From contig JBKBUF010000016.1 of the NCBI GenBank assembly GCA_046290815.1, forward strand, positions 44,285-108,284: DNA of 64,000 nucleotides. The letters run 5' to 3'. Under the pieces are notes generated by a model. It saw only the letters and a program-made list of their open reading frames with translations, ran no database searches and had not been told where the DNA came from. Each line of letters opens with the position of its first letter. Within the stretch, counting starts at the first letter, position 1. The translations under genes and the position numbers were made by a program. The stretch is from JBKBUF01 sp046290815. Lineage in GTDB: Bacteria; Bacteroidota; Bacteroidia; Cytophagales; Cytophagaceae. Positions 6,783-15,450 of the stretch are shown piece after piece.

Positions 6783-9710
6783 ATGTTAGCAAAGTTAGAA
6801 GAATTGAGAAAGAGCCTGGAAGGTGATTTGTTTACAGATGTGACCATGCGTACCCTTTATGCAACGGACGCATCTGTTTACCGTGAGATGCCTCTTGCAG
6901 TAGCAAGACCTAAAACTGTAGAAGATGTTCGCAAGCTGATAAAATTTGCAAATGAAAACAATACCTCGCTTATTCCCAGAACTGCCGGAACATCACTGGC
7001 AGGCCAGGTAGTTGGTGCAGGAATAGTGGTGGATGTCTCGGTTTACTGGAATCAGATACTGGAGCTCAACAAGGAAGAAAAATGGGTGAGAGTACAGCCT
7101 GCTGTAAATCTTGATGAGCTGAATAAATTTCTTGCTCCCCACGGACTGTTTTTCGGTCCTGAAACATCTACCTCTTCAAGATGTATGATCGGTGGAATGG
7201 TCGGTAATAACTCCTGCGGTTCACATTCCATTATTTACGGAACTACCAGAGATCATACACTCGAATTAAAAACACTTCTGAGCGATGGGTCAGAGGCAGA
7301 ATTCAAAGCGTTGACAATAGAAGAGTTCGAAGAAAAATGTAAAGGCAATACGCTTGAGAATAAGCTTTATGCTTATGTAAAAAATATTCTTTCTGATAAA
7401 GCGAATGCAGAAGAAATAAGAAAGGAATTTCCTAAGCCATCGGTCAGAAGAAGAAATACAGGATATGCTATAGATGAATTGCTGGAAACAGAACCTTTCA
7501 CAACGGGCAAAGATAAATTTAACTTCTGCAAACTGCTTGCCGGGTCTGAAGGTACACTGGCCTTTACTACAGAGATAAAGTTGAATCTTGTAGATATTCC
7601 CCCTAAAGAGAAGGCCGTGGTGGCTGTGCATCTGAACAGCATTGACGAATCTACAAGGGCTAACCTGATTGCTCTCAAATACAAACCGGGGGCAGTTGAG
7701 TTGATTGACAATATTATTCTTGAATGTACCAAGCAAAACATTGAACAGCAGAAAAACAGATTTTTTGTAAAAGGAGATCCCGGAGCATTGCTGGTAGTGG
7801 AGTTTGCCCGTGAAACCAGAGATGAGATTGACAGGTTGGCAAAGGAGATGGAAGAGGAGATGAAGTCAAAAGGATTTGGTTATCATTTTCCTGTTCTTTA
7901 TGGAGCAGATATAAGCAAGGTTTGGAATCTTAGAAAGGCCGGTCTTGGTTTATTGGCCAATGTACCGGGAGACCCCAAAGCTGTGGCATGTATAGAAGAT
8001 ACTGCGGTAGATGTGGAAGATCAGCCTGAGTTCATCAGAGATTTTCAGAAGATCCTGGATAAGCATAACAAGTCCTGCGTTTTTTATGCGCACATAGGTG
8101 ACGGAGAAATACATTTGAGGCCAATTCTTGATCTGAAAAAAGAAGAGGACAGGCAGATGTTTTTTACCATTACAGATGAAGTTGCTGACCTGGTAAAAAA
8201 ATATAGAGGTTCATTGAGTGGTGAACATGGCGATGGGCGTGTAAGAGGAGAGTTCATCAAAAAGATGATCGGCGAAAAGAATTACAAGCTGATCGTTGAT
8301 CTCAAGGCTGTATGGGATCCCAAAAATATTTTCAATCCCGGAAAGATTGTTCATACACCTAAAATGAATGAGTTTTTAAGGTATGAATCAGGTCAGGTGA
8401 CTAATGAATTTGAAACTGTATTTGACTTTTCAAAGACACAGGGAATATTAAGGCTTGCCGAGCAATGCAACGGGTCCGGTGATTGCAGGAAGTCACATGT
8501 CATTGGTGGTACTATGTGTCCAAGCTATATGGCAACGAGAAGTGAGAAGGATACCACCAGAGCCAGGGCAAATATTCTGAGAGAGTTTTTAACAAGGTCT
8601 ACCAAGAAAAATAAGTTTGCCCATGATGAGATTTATGATGTCATGGATCTGTGCATTTCCTGCAAAGGCTGTAAGTCAGAGTGTCCTTCCAATGTGGATA
8701 TGGCAACAATGAAAGCAGAGTTTTTGCAGCAATATTATGATGAATACGGGGTTCCGCTTCGTGCGAGACTTATTGCAAATTTTGCAAGAGCCAATGCCCT
8801 TGTTTCAAAAATGCCTGGTATTTCCAATTTCTTCATGAAGAATGGAATGACAGGAGGAGCGTTGAAAAAGATCATGGGGCTTACTCCCCATCGTCCTTTG
8901 CCTGCTCTGTCTCCGGTAACTTTGAGAGAATGGGTGAAGAAAAACAAACAGGCGCTGCATGCAAAAGGACAAGTGAAGAAAAAAGTGTATCTGTTCTGCG
9001 ATGAATATACCAATTACAACGAAGCAGATATAGGCATTAAAGCCATCAGCCTGCTGACAAAACTGGGCTATGAAGTGGAAGTGCCGGAACATCCTGAAAG
9101 CGGAAGAACTTTCCTTTCAAAAGGATTAGTGCGAGAGGCAAAGAAAGTAGCAGTAAAGAATGTGAAGATATTTAAGGATAAGGTAAGTCAGTATACACCA
9201 CTGGTGGGTATTGAACCATCCGCCATATTAAGCTTCAGAGATGAGTACCCAAATCTTGTTGGAAGAGAATTGCAGAAAGAGGCGGAAGAGTTGTCAAAGA
9301 ATTGCATGATGATAGATGAGTTTCTGGCGAAGGAAGCCGATGCAGGTAATATCAGTCCTGATCTTTTCAAAGATGATCAAAAGAATGTGAAGCTGCATGG
9401 GCATTGTCATCAGAAAGCATTGTCGTCGGTAACATTTACGCAAAAGATATTGTCCTTGCCTAAAAATTATAAGGTGGAAGTAATACCAAGCGGCTGCTGC
9501 GGCATGGCCGGTTCTTTCGGGTATGAGGAGGAGCATTATGATGTTTCTATGAAGATAGGAGAGCTGGTATTATTTCCTGCGGTAAGAAAGTCTTCTGAAG
9601 ACACGTTGATAGTAGCCCCCGGAACAAGCTGCAGGCATCAGATAAAGGACGGAACAGGCAGAGGCGCTGAGCATCCGGTGGAGGTGTTGTTTATGGCATT
9701 GAAGGGTTAG
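6783..9710 (+). CDS. FAD-linked oxidase fused to Fe-S (GlpC/CCG) domain, D-lactate/glycolate-type dehydrogenase
   Basis: This 975-residue fusion joins two modules normally encoded separately. Residues about 35-530 are an FAD-binding oxidase of the D-lactate/glycolate dehydrogenase type (NTSLIPRTAGTSLAGQ, GNNSCGSHS, AHIGDGEIHLRP, SGEHGDGRVRG). Residues about 555-690 carry two Fe-S cysteine groups (CNGSGDCRKS ... CPSYMA and CISCKGCKSECPSNVD). The C-terminal part has heterodisulfide-reductase-like CCG motifs (GHCHQKAL, SGCCGMAGSFG). Such proteins oxidise 2-hydroxy acids and pass electrons to the quinone pool. The substrate (D-lactate, glycolate or 2-hydroxyglutarate) is not decided by sequence. 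It is a monocistronic gene. Confidence 0.9.
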   Translation: MLAKLEELRKSLEGDLFTDVTMRTLYATDASVYREMPLAVARPKTVEDVRKLIKFANENNTSLIPRTAGTSLAGQVVGAGIVVDVSVYWNQILELNKEEKWVRVQPAVNLDELNKFLAPHGLFFGPETSTSSRCMIGGMVGNNSCGSHSIIYGTTRDHTLELKTLLSDGSEAEFKALTIEEFEEKCKGNTLENKLYAYVKNILSDKANAEEIRKEFPKPSVRRRNTGYAIDELLETEPFTTGKDKFNFCKLLAGSEGTLAFTTEIKLNLVDIPPKEKAVVAVHLNSIDESTRANLIALKYKPGAVELIDNIILECTKQNIEQQKNRFFVKGDPGALLVVEFARETRDEIDRLAKEMEEEMKSKGFGYHFPVLYGADISKVWNLRKAGLGLLANVPGDPKAVACIEDTAVDVEDQPEFIRDFQKILDKHNKSCVFYAHIGDGEIHLRPILDLKKEEDRQMFFTITDEVADLVKKYRGSLSGEHGDGRVRGEFIKKMIGEKNYKLIVDLKAVWDPKNIFNPGKIVHTPKMNEFLRYESGQVTNEFETVFDFSKTQGILRLAEQCNGSGDCRKSHVIGGTMCPSYMATRSEKDTTRARANILREFLTRSTKKNKFAHDEIYDVMDLCISCKGCKSECPSNVDMATMKAEFLQQYYDEYGVPLRARLIANFARANALVSKMPGISNFFMKNGMTGGALKKIMGLTPHRPLPALSPVTLREWVKKNKQALHAKGQVKKKVYLFCDEYTNYNEADIGIKAISLLTKLGYEVEVPEHPESGRTFLSKGLVREAKKVAVKNVKIFKDKVSQYTPLVGIEPSAILSFRDEYPNLVGRELQKEAEELSKNCMMIDEFLAKEADAGNISPDLFKDDQKNVKLHGHCHQKALSSVTFTQKILSLPKNYKVEVIPSGCCGMAGSFGYEEEHYDVSMKIGELVLFPAVRKSSEDTLIVAPGTSCRHQIKDGTGRGAEHPVEVLFMALKG

Positions 9711-9713
9711 TGA

Positions 9714-9774
9714 GCAGTAGGCAATAGGCAATAGGCAGAGAGTTGAGACAGTAGAGACGCCATGCGTAGCGTCT
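9714..9774 (+). repeat. Heptamer tandem repeat followed by a degenerate palindrome
   Basis: GCAGTAG-GCAATAG-GCAATAG (9714-9734) is a 7-base tandem array just after the oxidoreductase stop. Twenty bases on, AGACGC (9755-9760) pairs with GCGTCT (9769-9774) inside a GTAGAGACGC-type palindrome. Both look like dispersed intergenic repeats rather than gene-specific signals. The hairpin has no T-run. Confidence 0.6.
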
Positions 9775-9865
9775 GTCAGATCAGGATAAAGGCAATATCC
9801 AGATGGTTACACCTGAAGTCATAGATTAGCTATACATTATATATAAATTAACCAGACCAAAAATT

Positions 9866-10537
9866 ATGAAATCAAAATTATTCACCCTTATAATCGGCTT
9901 GCTTGTCACTGTTTATGGGAATGCACAAATGTCCTATACTCCGTCTGAAAAGAAAGCTATGGATGCTTTGCAGGAGAAGATTACCTCTTTCAAAAAAGCT
10001 TCCAATGATAGTATGTTTGTGGTGGGAAATAGCGATAAAGGATTTTACTATGTAAGTTTCCACAGCGGAGATCAGAAAGAAGACATTGATAAAGAAATTT
10101 TCTCTGCCAAAGTAGGAGATGTGGTTGGGCCATTCAGAGGAGATACATTCTGCTATATTTTTAAAGTCGTTGCATTCAGTGATACTTTAAATCGTGCTAA
10201 GGCCAACCTTATTCACTTTAAACCGAAGGAATTTAAAAGCCAGCAAGAGCTCGATAAAACAATTGAAAAATATCTTGATGCTTTGAGAAAAGGCAAAGAT
10301 GTATTTGCCATGGCAGTGAAAGAAGACCAGAAGCTGAGCTTAAAGAAAAAAGACCTGGGTTGGTATTGGGAAACAATCTCAGAGGAGAAAGAATACTTTA
10401 ATGAAGTGTTCAGTACAAAGAAAGGTGATCCCTTGTTGATCAAAAACAGCCAGGGTATATTTTTTCTGGATGTGGTGGAAGAGAAAAAGCCTGCTGCATT
10501 TAAAGTGATGTTGATACCGGTGGTTAAGAAGATATAA
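9866..10537 (+). CDS. Periplasmic parvulin (PpiC/SurA)-like protein
   Basis: The 223-residue product has a signal peptide (MKSKLFTLIIGLLVTVYGNAQ). Residues about 55-115 (EIFSAKVGDVVGPFRGDTFCYIFKVV) and 115-210 (RAKANLIHFKP, then LGWYWETISEEKEYFNEVFSTKKGD, then GIFFLDVVEE) show the arrangement of parvulin peptidyl-prolyl isomerase domains. The first half looks partial. In the periplasm such proteins help fold outer-membrane proteins. The active-site His pattern of parvulins is only partly visible (LIHFKP), so catalytic activity is uncertain. Confidence 0.65.
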   Translation: MKSKLFTLIIGLLVTVYGNAQMSYTPSEKKAMDALQEKITSFKKASNDSMFVVGNSDKGFYYVSFHSGDQKEDIDKEIFSAKVGDVVGPFRGDTFCYIFKVVAFSDTLNRAKANLIHFKPKEFKSQQELDKTIEKYLDALRKGKDVFAMAVKEDQKLSLKKKDLGWYWETISEEKEYFNEVFSTKKGDPLLIKNSQGIFFLDVVEEKKPAAFKVMLIPVVKKI

Positions 10538-10947
10538 AGTGTCTGAATCACGGAGGAAAGGATTTGGGGATTACACGGAGGAATAGAGGAAACTCGAAAT
10601 ACGAAATTCGAAATTCCAATCTTGAAACTCAACGGGGGCAACTACTGTTTAACTTAACCGTCTTTGCGAAGCACGGGACACAGGAACTCTGGATTGTAAA
10701 GGTAAAGTCATTTTTTATATGATACGGTAAGAAATGCTGAAGCAATCTGGCAAAATCTCCCAGTCATTTATACAGGTTTGATGTTTTTAACAAAGTTCCA
10801 GACATCTTTTCCTTAAGTCAGGAGGATGTGTCTGGAATTTTTATTTTTATATATTATACCTTGAAGATATTTCATTCCCTGGCCGGAACATTTGTAAAAT
10901 CATTCGTCTAACTAAAGAAGCTGAATAAATACAAATCGAAATCTCAA
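10538..10947 (+). other. Gene-free stretch with repeat fragments and one hairpin
   Basis: No convincing gene. It contains CACGGAGGAA-like fragments (near 10547-10585), a 7-base tandem repeat CGAAATA-CGAAATT-CGAAATT (10595-10615), and near its right end a terminator-like hairpin described separately. The hairpin lies 260 bases after the previous stop, so a long untranslated tail or a small RNA is possible. Confidence 0.5.
10796..10850 (+). terminator. Terminator-like hairpin upstream of the lipoprotein gene
   Basis: TTCCAGACA (10796-10804) pairs perfectly with TGTCTGGAA (10829-10837), with a 24-base loop, and is followed by TTTTTATTTTTAT. It could end the parvulin transcript or act in the leader of the gene at 10948. 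Confidence 0.6.
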
Positions 10948-11424
10948 ATGAAAAGCCGTGCTTTAATCGTATTTTCTTGCCTTTTCTTTTTCTCCTGCAG
11001 CCGTTTTGAAGAGGGGCCGATGGTAAGTTTCAGGAGTGTAGATAATAGAATTGCAGGCATGTGGAGGGTGGAATCTTTTAGAATGAACGGAGTTGATTCC
11101 ATGGAGTTTTTAAGGAGAAATAAATTGGATGGTGGCTGGGATATCTACAAGCAGCAGTATTCCTCAAATCGACCATTATACATTCGAAATTCCAGTCCTT
11201 ACTTATATCGGGTGTTTTGGGCTTCTGATAAATCTAATCATTCTGCTTATATAAATTTTCATTTTCAATTAAGGGAAAAGAATAGGCAGACTGAAATCAG
11301 TTATGATACGGTTGATTGGGTATTTAAAAATACCTGGCTTATTTTAAGGCTTAAGGAAAATGAAATGAAAATAACCACAGATTGGCAAGGAAACAGATAT
11401 GATATGCATTTTAAGCCGTATTGA
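10948..11424 (+). CDS. Small lipoprotein, lipocalin-like size, unknown function
   Basis: A 158-residue protein with a lipoprotein signal (MKSRALIVFSCLFFFSC, lipobox FFSC). The mature part begins after the cysteine with IAGMWRVESFRMNGVD, a pattern often seen in small Bacteroidota lipoproteins of the lipocalin-like type ('G-x-W-x-(V/L)' near the start of a barrel). No catalytic residues are evident. It stands alone between two gene-free regions, and no function is proposed. Confidence 0.7.
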   Translation: MKSRALIVFSCLFFFSCSRFEEGPMVSFRSVDNRIAGMWRVESFRMNGVDSMEFLRRNKLDGGWDIYKQQYSSNRPLYIRNSSPYLYRVFWASDKSNHSAYINFHFQLREKNRQTEISYDTVDWVFKNTWLILRLKENEMKITTDWQGNRYDMHFKPY

Positions 11425-11432
11425 TTATAAGA

Positions 11433-11636
11433 GAGATATTTACCAGATCGCTTCAGCATTGCTTGCAGAAATCAATGGAGAAGACTTCTGCCAGCTAAAT
11501 ATATTTTAAATGTCTTCTATGCTTCGCGATGACGGGGAGATTTTTACCTGATCGTTTCAGCATTCTTGCCGATGGCAATGGAGAAGATTTCAGTCAGCTA
11601 AATATTTTAAATTTATCCTATGCTTCGCTATGACAG
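11433..11636 (+). repeat. Two tandem imperfect copies of a ~100-bp intergenic repeat
   Basis: Copy 1 (about 11433-11536) and copy 2 (about 11537-11636) align along their length. Both start GAGATATTTACC or GAGATTTTTACC, share CAATGGAGAAGA and CAGCTAAATAT, and end in TATGCTTCGC(G/T)ATGAC. They are estimated by eye at roughly 75% identical. No open frame is shared, so this is a duplicated non-coding element, probably a decayed dispersed repeat. Confidence 0.7.
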
Positions 11637-11934
11637 TTCTATCCACCAGGCATAGCTTACCTACCTTTAGCCGAAGGCTTTCTTTGCGTTCTCTGCGTTT
11701 ATCTTTATTTTTCTTTGCGTGAAATTTCTTATGGTTTGAATCTTGGTTGGGACGATGAAATTTTACAATCTGCTGCTGTTGTTCTTTCGAATTTCGGATT
11801 TCTAGATTCGAATTTACATGCCTTCAGTTTTCCCATGCTAAATATCAGATCCCTCCTGCGTCGTCGGGATAACGGGTTATAGTTAACCACAGCACTCACA
11901 TTCAGCATTCAACATTCCTCATTCAACATTCTAC
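11637..11934 (+). repeat. Repeat-rich intergenic DNA with a CATTCAN heptamer array
   Basis: No gene is seen. It contains CTTTGCGTTCTCTGCGTTT- and CTTTGCGTGAAA-type fragments (11692-11730) and, at its right end, CATTC at 11899, 11906, 11913, 11920 and 11927, an exact 7-base period. A similar array lies at 61814-61846. These resemble dispersed short tandem repeats and border the stop of the YcxB-like gene. Confidence 0.6.
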
Positions 11935-12410
11935 TTAATGTATTCCTTCCTCCTCAATATGGTCTCAGTAAATTTCACATCATTCTCTGAGTTGAAAATT
12001 TTAAAAGGAAGATGGATGAACTGGGCTTTGTTCATATACAACAGGAAGTAATCTTTACCTTTCTCAGCGCTTTTGATCATGTTCCATTGTACAGGACTTC
12101 CCTGTTTTGGATTTAGTTTTATCAGAACCTGTCTGCTGTCAATTTCATAAGACAACTTGTCGAACATAAACTGGTTTTGCGGAAGTTGCGTAACGCCTGC
12201 AAATTGTATTGCCCAGAAGAGGATATAACCTATGGCGACTACAAGGGCTGTGATGATAAACCACCATTTATAAGTGGGAAAAATAAATGCGATGCAGCCA
12301 AGTGCTATTGGTCCGAATATATACCACCACTGTTTTTTTAATAAGCCCATAAGCGCAAGTTTCACATATTCATTTTTGGGCAGTTGATACTTTCTTGTTT
12401 TAACAATCAT
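11931..12410 (-). CDS. YcxB-like small membrane protein
   Basis: A 159-residue protein with two adjacent membrane helices (residues about 28-46 and 49-70). A C-terminal soluble part has the layout of the YcxB-like domain (YEIDSRQVLIKLNPKQGSPVQWNMI ... YFLLYMNKAQFIHLPFKIF). The family is of unknown function. It starts 23 bases after the stop of nadC on the same strand, so it is probably in the nadC transcript. Its stop lies inside the edge of a CATTC repeat array. Confidence 0.65.
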   Translation of the reverse strand: MIVKTRKYQLPKNEYVKLALMGLLKKQWWYIFGPIALGCIAFIFPTYKWWFIITALVVAIGYILFWAIQFAGVTQLPQNQFMFDKLSYEIDSRQVLIKLNPKQGSPVQWNMIKSAEKGKDYFLLYMNKAQFIHLPFKIFNSENDVKFTETILRRKEYIK

Positions 12411-12432
12411 TTCCTTCTACGTTTCTTTATAT

Positions 12433-13290
12433 TTATTTCTTAATAGCTTTTAAACTTAAGTCAAGACTCTTTACGGAGTGGGTAAGAGCTCCAACCGATA
12501 TGTAATCAACTCCGGTTGATGCAATTGCTGCAATAGTCTCTTCAGTAATTCCTCCTGAAGCTTCTGTTTCATATTGTTTGTTTATCAGTGCTACGGCCTC
12601 CTTTAAAGTTGGAATATCCATGTTGTCAAGCATAATTCTGTCTATCCCTCCCACCTTAAGCACCTGTTTTATTTCTTCAAGATTTCTGGTTTCCACTTCT
12701 ATCTTTAGTTTTTTTCCTGTGCGTACGAGATAGTCTTTTGTTGCTTTTATGGCCTTTTCAATTCCACCGGCAAAGTCCACATGGTTGTCTTTGAGTATTA
12801 TCATGTCAAACAAGCCGAACCGGTGGTTGATTCCGCCACCGATGGCCACAGCCCATTTCTCCGGAAGACGAAAATTTGGGGTAGTTTTCCTGGTGTCAAG
12901 CAGCTTGCATCCTGTGTGTTGGATCAGTTGATTCAGCTTGAAAGTTTTGGTGGCAATGCCGCTCATTCTTTGCATGCAATTCAGCACAAGTCTTTCCGCC
13001 AGCAGGATAGAGCGTGCATTTCCCTCAACATCCAGCACTATGTCCCCATATTTTATCGCTGAACCATCTTTGATATGAATGTTTACCTTAAGGTTTTTAT
13101 TTACCCTGGCGAAAATTATTTCAGCCAATTCAACTCCTGCAACAATTCCATTGTCCTTTACAAGCAACTGAGCTTTGTTTTCTTCATTTGCCGGTATAGA
13201 GGCAAGAGAAGAATGGTCGCCGTCACCGACATCTTCCTGCAAGGCCGCATCTATAAAATCATTAATCGCTTGTTTGTTCAGATAATTCAC
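12433..13290 (-). CDS. nadC: Nicotinate-nucleotide pyrophosphorylase (carboxylating)
   Basis: The 285-residue enzyme converts quinolinate and PRPP to nicotinate mononucleotide, the third step of de novo NAD synthesis in the cytosol. Family marks are the N-terminal EDVGDGDHSS, DTRKTTPNFR, GGGINHRFGLFDMIILKDNHVDF, EVETRNLEE and ISVGALTHSVKSLDLSL; the length is normal. The other two genes of the pathway, nadA and nadB, are 32 kb away at 45326 and 46258. A strong terminator of the upstream gene ends only about 12 bases before the nadC start codon, leaving no room for an ordinary promoter between them. Confidence 0.97.
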   Translation of the reverse strand: MNYLNKQAINDFIDAALQEDVGDGDHSSLASIPANEENKAQLLVKDNGIVAGVELAEIIFARVNKNLKVNIHIKDGSAIKYGDIVLDVEGNARSILLAERLVLNCMQRMSGIATKTFKLNQLIQHTGCKLLDTRKTTPNFRLPEKWAVAIGGGINHRFGLFDMIILKDNHVDFAGGIEKAIKATKDYLVRTGKKLKIEVETRNLEEIKQVLKVGGIDRIMLDNMDIPTLKEAVALINKQYETEASGGITEETIAAIASTGVDYISVGALTHSVKSLDLSLKAIKK

Positions 13291-13301
13291 GGGGCAAAAA
13301 T

Positions 13302-13329
13302 AAAAAAAGCTCTGAAGAAACTTCAGAGC
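13302..13329 (-). terminator. Strong terminator, or attenuator, directly before nadC
   Basis: GCTCTGAAG (13309-13317) and CTTCAGAGC (13321-13329) form a perfect 9-bp stem with an AAA loop. On the minus strand it is followed by seven U. It ends the DUF4783 gene (stop 13356), but its U-run finishes about 12 bases from the nadC ATG (13290), so nadC may depend on read-through. Confidence 0.85.
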
Positions 13330-13355
13330 CTATGAGAAATTTGCGTTATTATATA

Positions 13356-13760
13356 TTACTCTTCAAAAACTATTGAATCAATCATATCGGAGCCTTTAAA
13401 CTGCTTCACCACCACTATTACCCTGAACGAGCCTCCGGAATAATTATATTTACCTATAGCATATTTCATGCCATGATTAGAAGTTCCCTGGTGTACAAAC
13501 TGAAAATCAACAGGTGAGTACTTTTTGAAAAAATCTTTCAGTACAAATTCTGCCTGCGTTTTGCTGTAGCTGGCCTTTTCTTCTCCTTTAAAACCTAATT
13601 CTATGATATCATTAAAATATCTGGAAAGCTCTTTTGAGTTGGCGGTTTTAATTGCAATTTTGCTGCTTTCCAAAACATCTCCGGTCTGAGCAAGCGCTGA
13701 GCCTGAGAAATAGCAGCTTAGTGCAAGGAGAAATACAAAAAGGGGGAACCTGATCTTCAT
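13356..13760 (-). CDS. DUF4783 secreted protein
   Basis: A 134-residue protein with a signal peptide ending near residue 24 (SGSALAQ). The mature part matches the DUF4783 family: SKIAIKTANSKELSRYFNDIIELGF, SKTQAEFVLKDFFKKYSP, and HQGTSNHGMKYAIGKYNYSGGSFRVIV. It has the cystatin-like/NTF2-like size of a small binding domain. The gene is commonly found next to nadC in Bacteroidota, as here, but its role is unknown. It is predicted to be periplasmic. Confidence 0.8.
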   Translation of the reverse strand: MKIRFPLFVFLLALSCYFSGSALAQTGDVLESSKIAIKTANSKELSRYFNDIIELGFKGEEKASYSKTQAEFVLKDFFKKYSPVDFQFVHQGTSNHGMKYAIGKYNYSGGSFRVIVVVKQFKGSDMIDSIVFEE

Positions 13761-13929
13761 TAGATATACACTATCTTTGTTTTGTAAGTTAAGCTAAAAC
13801 TATGCCAATAATATAAATTGAAAAAGTTTTATTTTTGTTTTTTCAATATTTGTAAAGGCTAATTCGGTAAACGCATTAATTCTATTTGTATATATACGAT
13901 TTTGATTTTTAATAAAGAACTAAAAAGAG

Positions 13930-15450
13930 ATGAATAAAAAAGTAATACTGATGATCCTGGATGGATGGGGAATCGGTACCAACCCGGAGGTTTCAGCCAT
14001 AGCAAAGGCAAAGACTGATTTTATTGATTCATTATACACCAAATATCCTCATTCTAAACTGGAGGCATCAGGACTGGCAGTTGGATTGCCTCCCGGACAA
14101 ATGGGGAATTCTGAAGTAGGACATATGAACCTGGGTGCCGGGCGTGTGGTTTATCAGGATCTGGTAAGGATAAATAAAGCCGTCGAGGAAAAGACGCTTC
14201 AGAATGAAGCTGTTCTTAAAGACGCCATTGAATATGCAAAAGCAAATAACAAAAAGCTACACCTGATCGGATTGGTATCTGATGGTGGTGTGCATTCTCA
14301 TATCAATCATTTGAAAGGACTATGTACAATTGCTGCGGAGAATGGTCTGAAAAATGTTTTCATCCATGCCTTTACAGATGGAAGAGATACCGACCCTAAA
14401 GGAGGTCTAGATTACCTGGCGGACCTGCAGGCTCATCTCAATAAGTCAACCGGCGAAATTGCCAGCGTGATAGGAAGGTATTATTCTATGGACAGAGACA
14501 ACAGATGGGAAAGGGTGAAGCTTGCTTATGACCTTATGGTAAAAGGTGAGGGTAAAAAAGTGAATGACGTACATGCTGCAGTGCGTGCTTCATATGAAGA
14601 AGGTGTTACAGATGAATTTATAAAGCCAGTAGTTAAGGTAAATGCTTCAGGAAATCCGGTGGCAGTAATTGCAGAAGGAGATGTGGTAATATGTTTCAAT
14701 TTCAGAACTGACAGAGGAAGGGAGATAACCATTGCGCTTACCCAGAAGGATTTCCCTGAACATGGCATGAAGCCTCTCAATCTTTACTATGTTACCATGA
14801 CGAATTATGATGATACATTTAAGAATGTTAAGGTAATATTTGATAAAGATAATCTGAGTAATACCCTTGGAGAGGTGTTGGCAGCAGCGGGTAAAAAGCA
14901 AATAAGAATAGCAGAGACAGAAAAGTACCCTCACGTGACCTTCTTTTTCTCAGGCGGACGTGAAGAGCCGTTTACAGGAGAGACCAGGTTGCTTTGTCCC
15001 TCTCCGAAAGTAGCTACTTATGATTTAAAACCTGAAATGAGTGCATTTGAAATCAGAGACACCATTATTCCTCAGATACAAAAAGGGGAAGTGGATTTTG
15101 TATGTTTGAATTTTGCAAATCCGGACATGGTAGGGCATACCGGTGTATTTGAAGCTGCAGTAAAAGCATGTGAAACGGTTAATGATTGTACAGAGGCAAT
15201 TGTAATAGAAGCTTTGAAAAATAACTATACATTAATCATTATCGCTGACCATGGAAATGCCGATATGATGATCAATGAAGATGGCAGTCCAAATACAGCA
15301 CACACTACCAATCTGGTTCCATGTATTCTGGTAGATAATAATTACAGTAAGCCGATAAAAAATGGCAAGCTTGGTGATATTGCCCCTACCATTCTTGAAC
15401 TGATAGGTGTAAAGCAGCCGGCAGAGATGACCGGAGTGAGTTTATTGTAA
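13930..15450 (+). CDS. gpmI: 2,3-bisphosphoglycerate-independent phosphoglycerate mutase
   Basis: The 506-residue glycolytic enzyme interconverts 3- and 2-phosphoglycerate using two Mn ions and a phosphoserine. The metal-site start ILDGWGIG, the catalytic serine motif MGNSEVGHMNLGAGR (Ser near residue 62), DGRDTDP, FNFRTDRGRE, and the second metal site IIADHGNADMM ... NTAHTTNLVP are all present. The length is standard. It is followed by 700 bases without genes, so it is probably monocistronic. The start is supported by an AG-rich stretch just before the ATG. Confidence 0.97.
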   Translation: MNKKVILMILDGWGIGTNPEVSAIAKAKTDFIDSLYTKYPHSKLEASGLAVGLPPGQMGNSEVGHMNLGAGRVVYQDLVRINKAVEEKTLQNEAVLKDAIEYAKANNKKLHLIGLVSDGGVHSHINHLKGLCTIAAENGLKNVFIHAFTDGRDTDPKGGLDYLADLQAHLNKSTGEIASVIGRYYSMDRDNRWERVKLAYDLMVKGEGKKVNDVHAAVRASYEEGVTDEFIKPVVKVNASGNPVAVIAEGDVVICFNFRTDRGREITIALTQKDFPEHGMKPLNLYYVTMTNYDDTFKNVKVIFDKDNLSNTLGEVLAAAGKKQIRIAETEKYPHVTFFFSGGREEPFTGETRLLCPSPKVATYDLKPEMSAFEIRDTIIPQIQKGEVDFVCLNFANPDMVGHTGVFEAAVKACETVNDCTEAIVIEALKNNYTLIIIADHGNADMMINEDGSPNTAHTTNLVPCILVDNNYSKPIKNGKLGDIAPTILELIGVKQPAEMTGVSLL

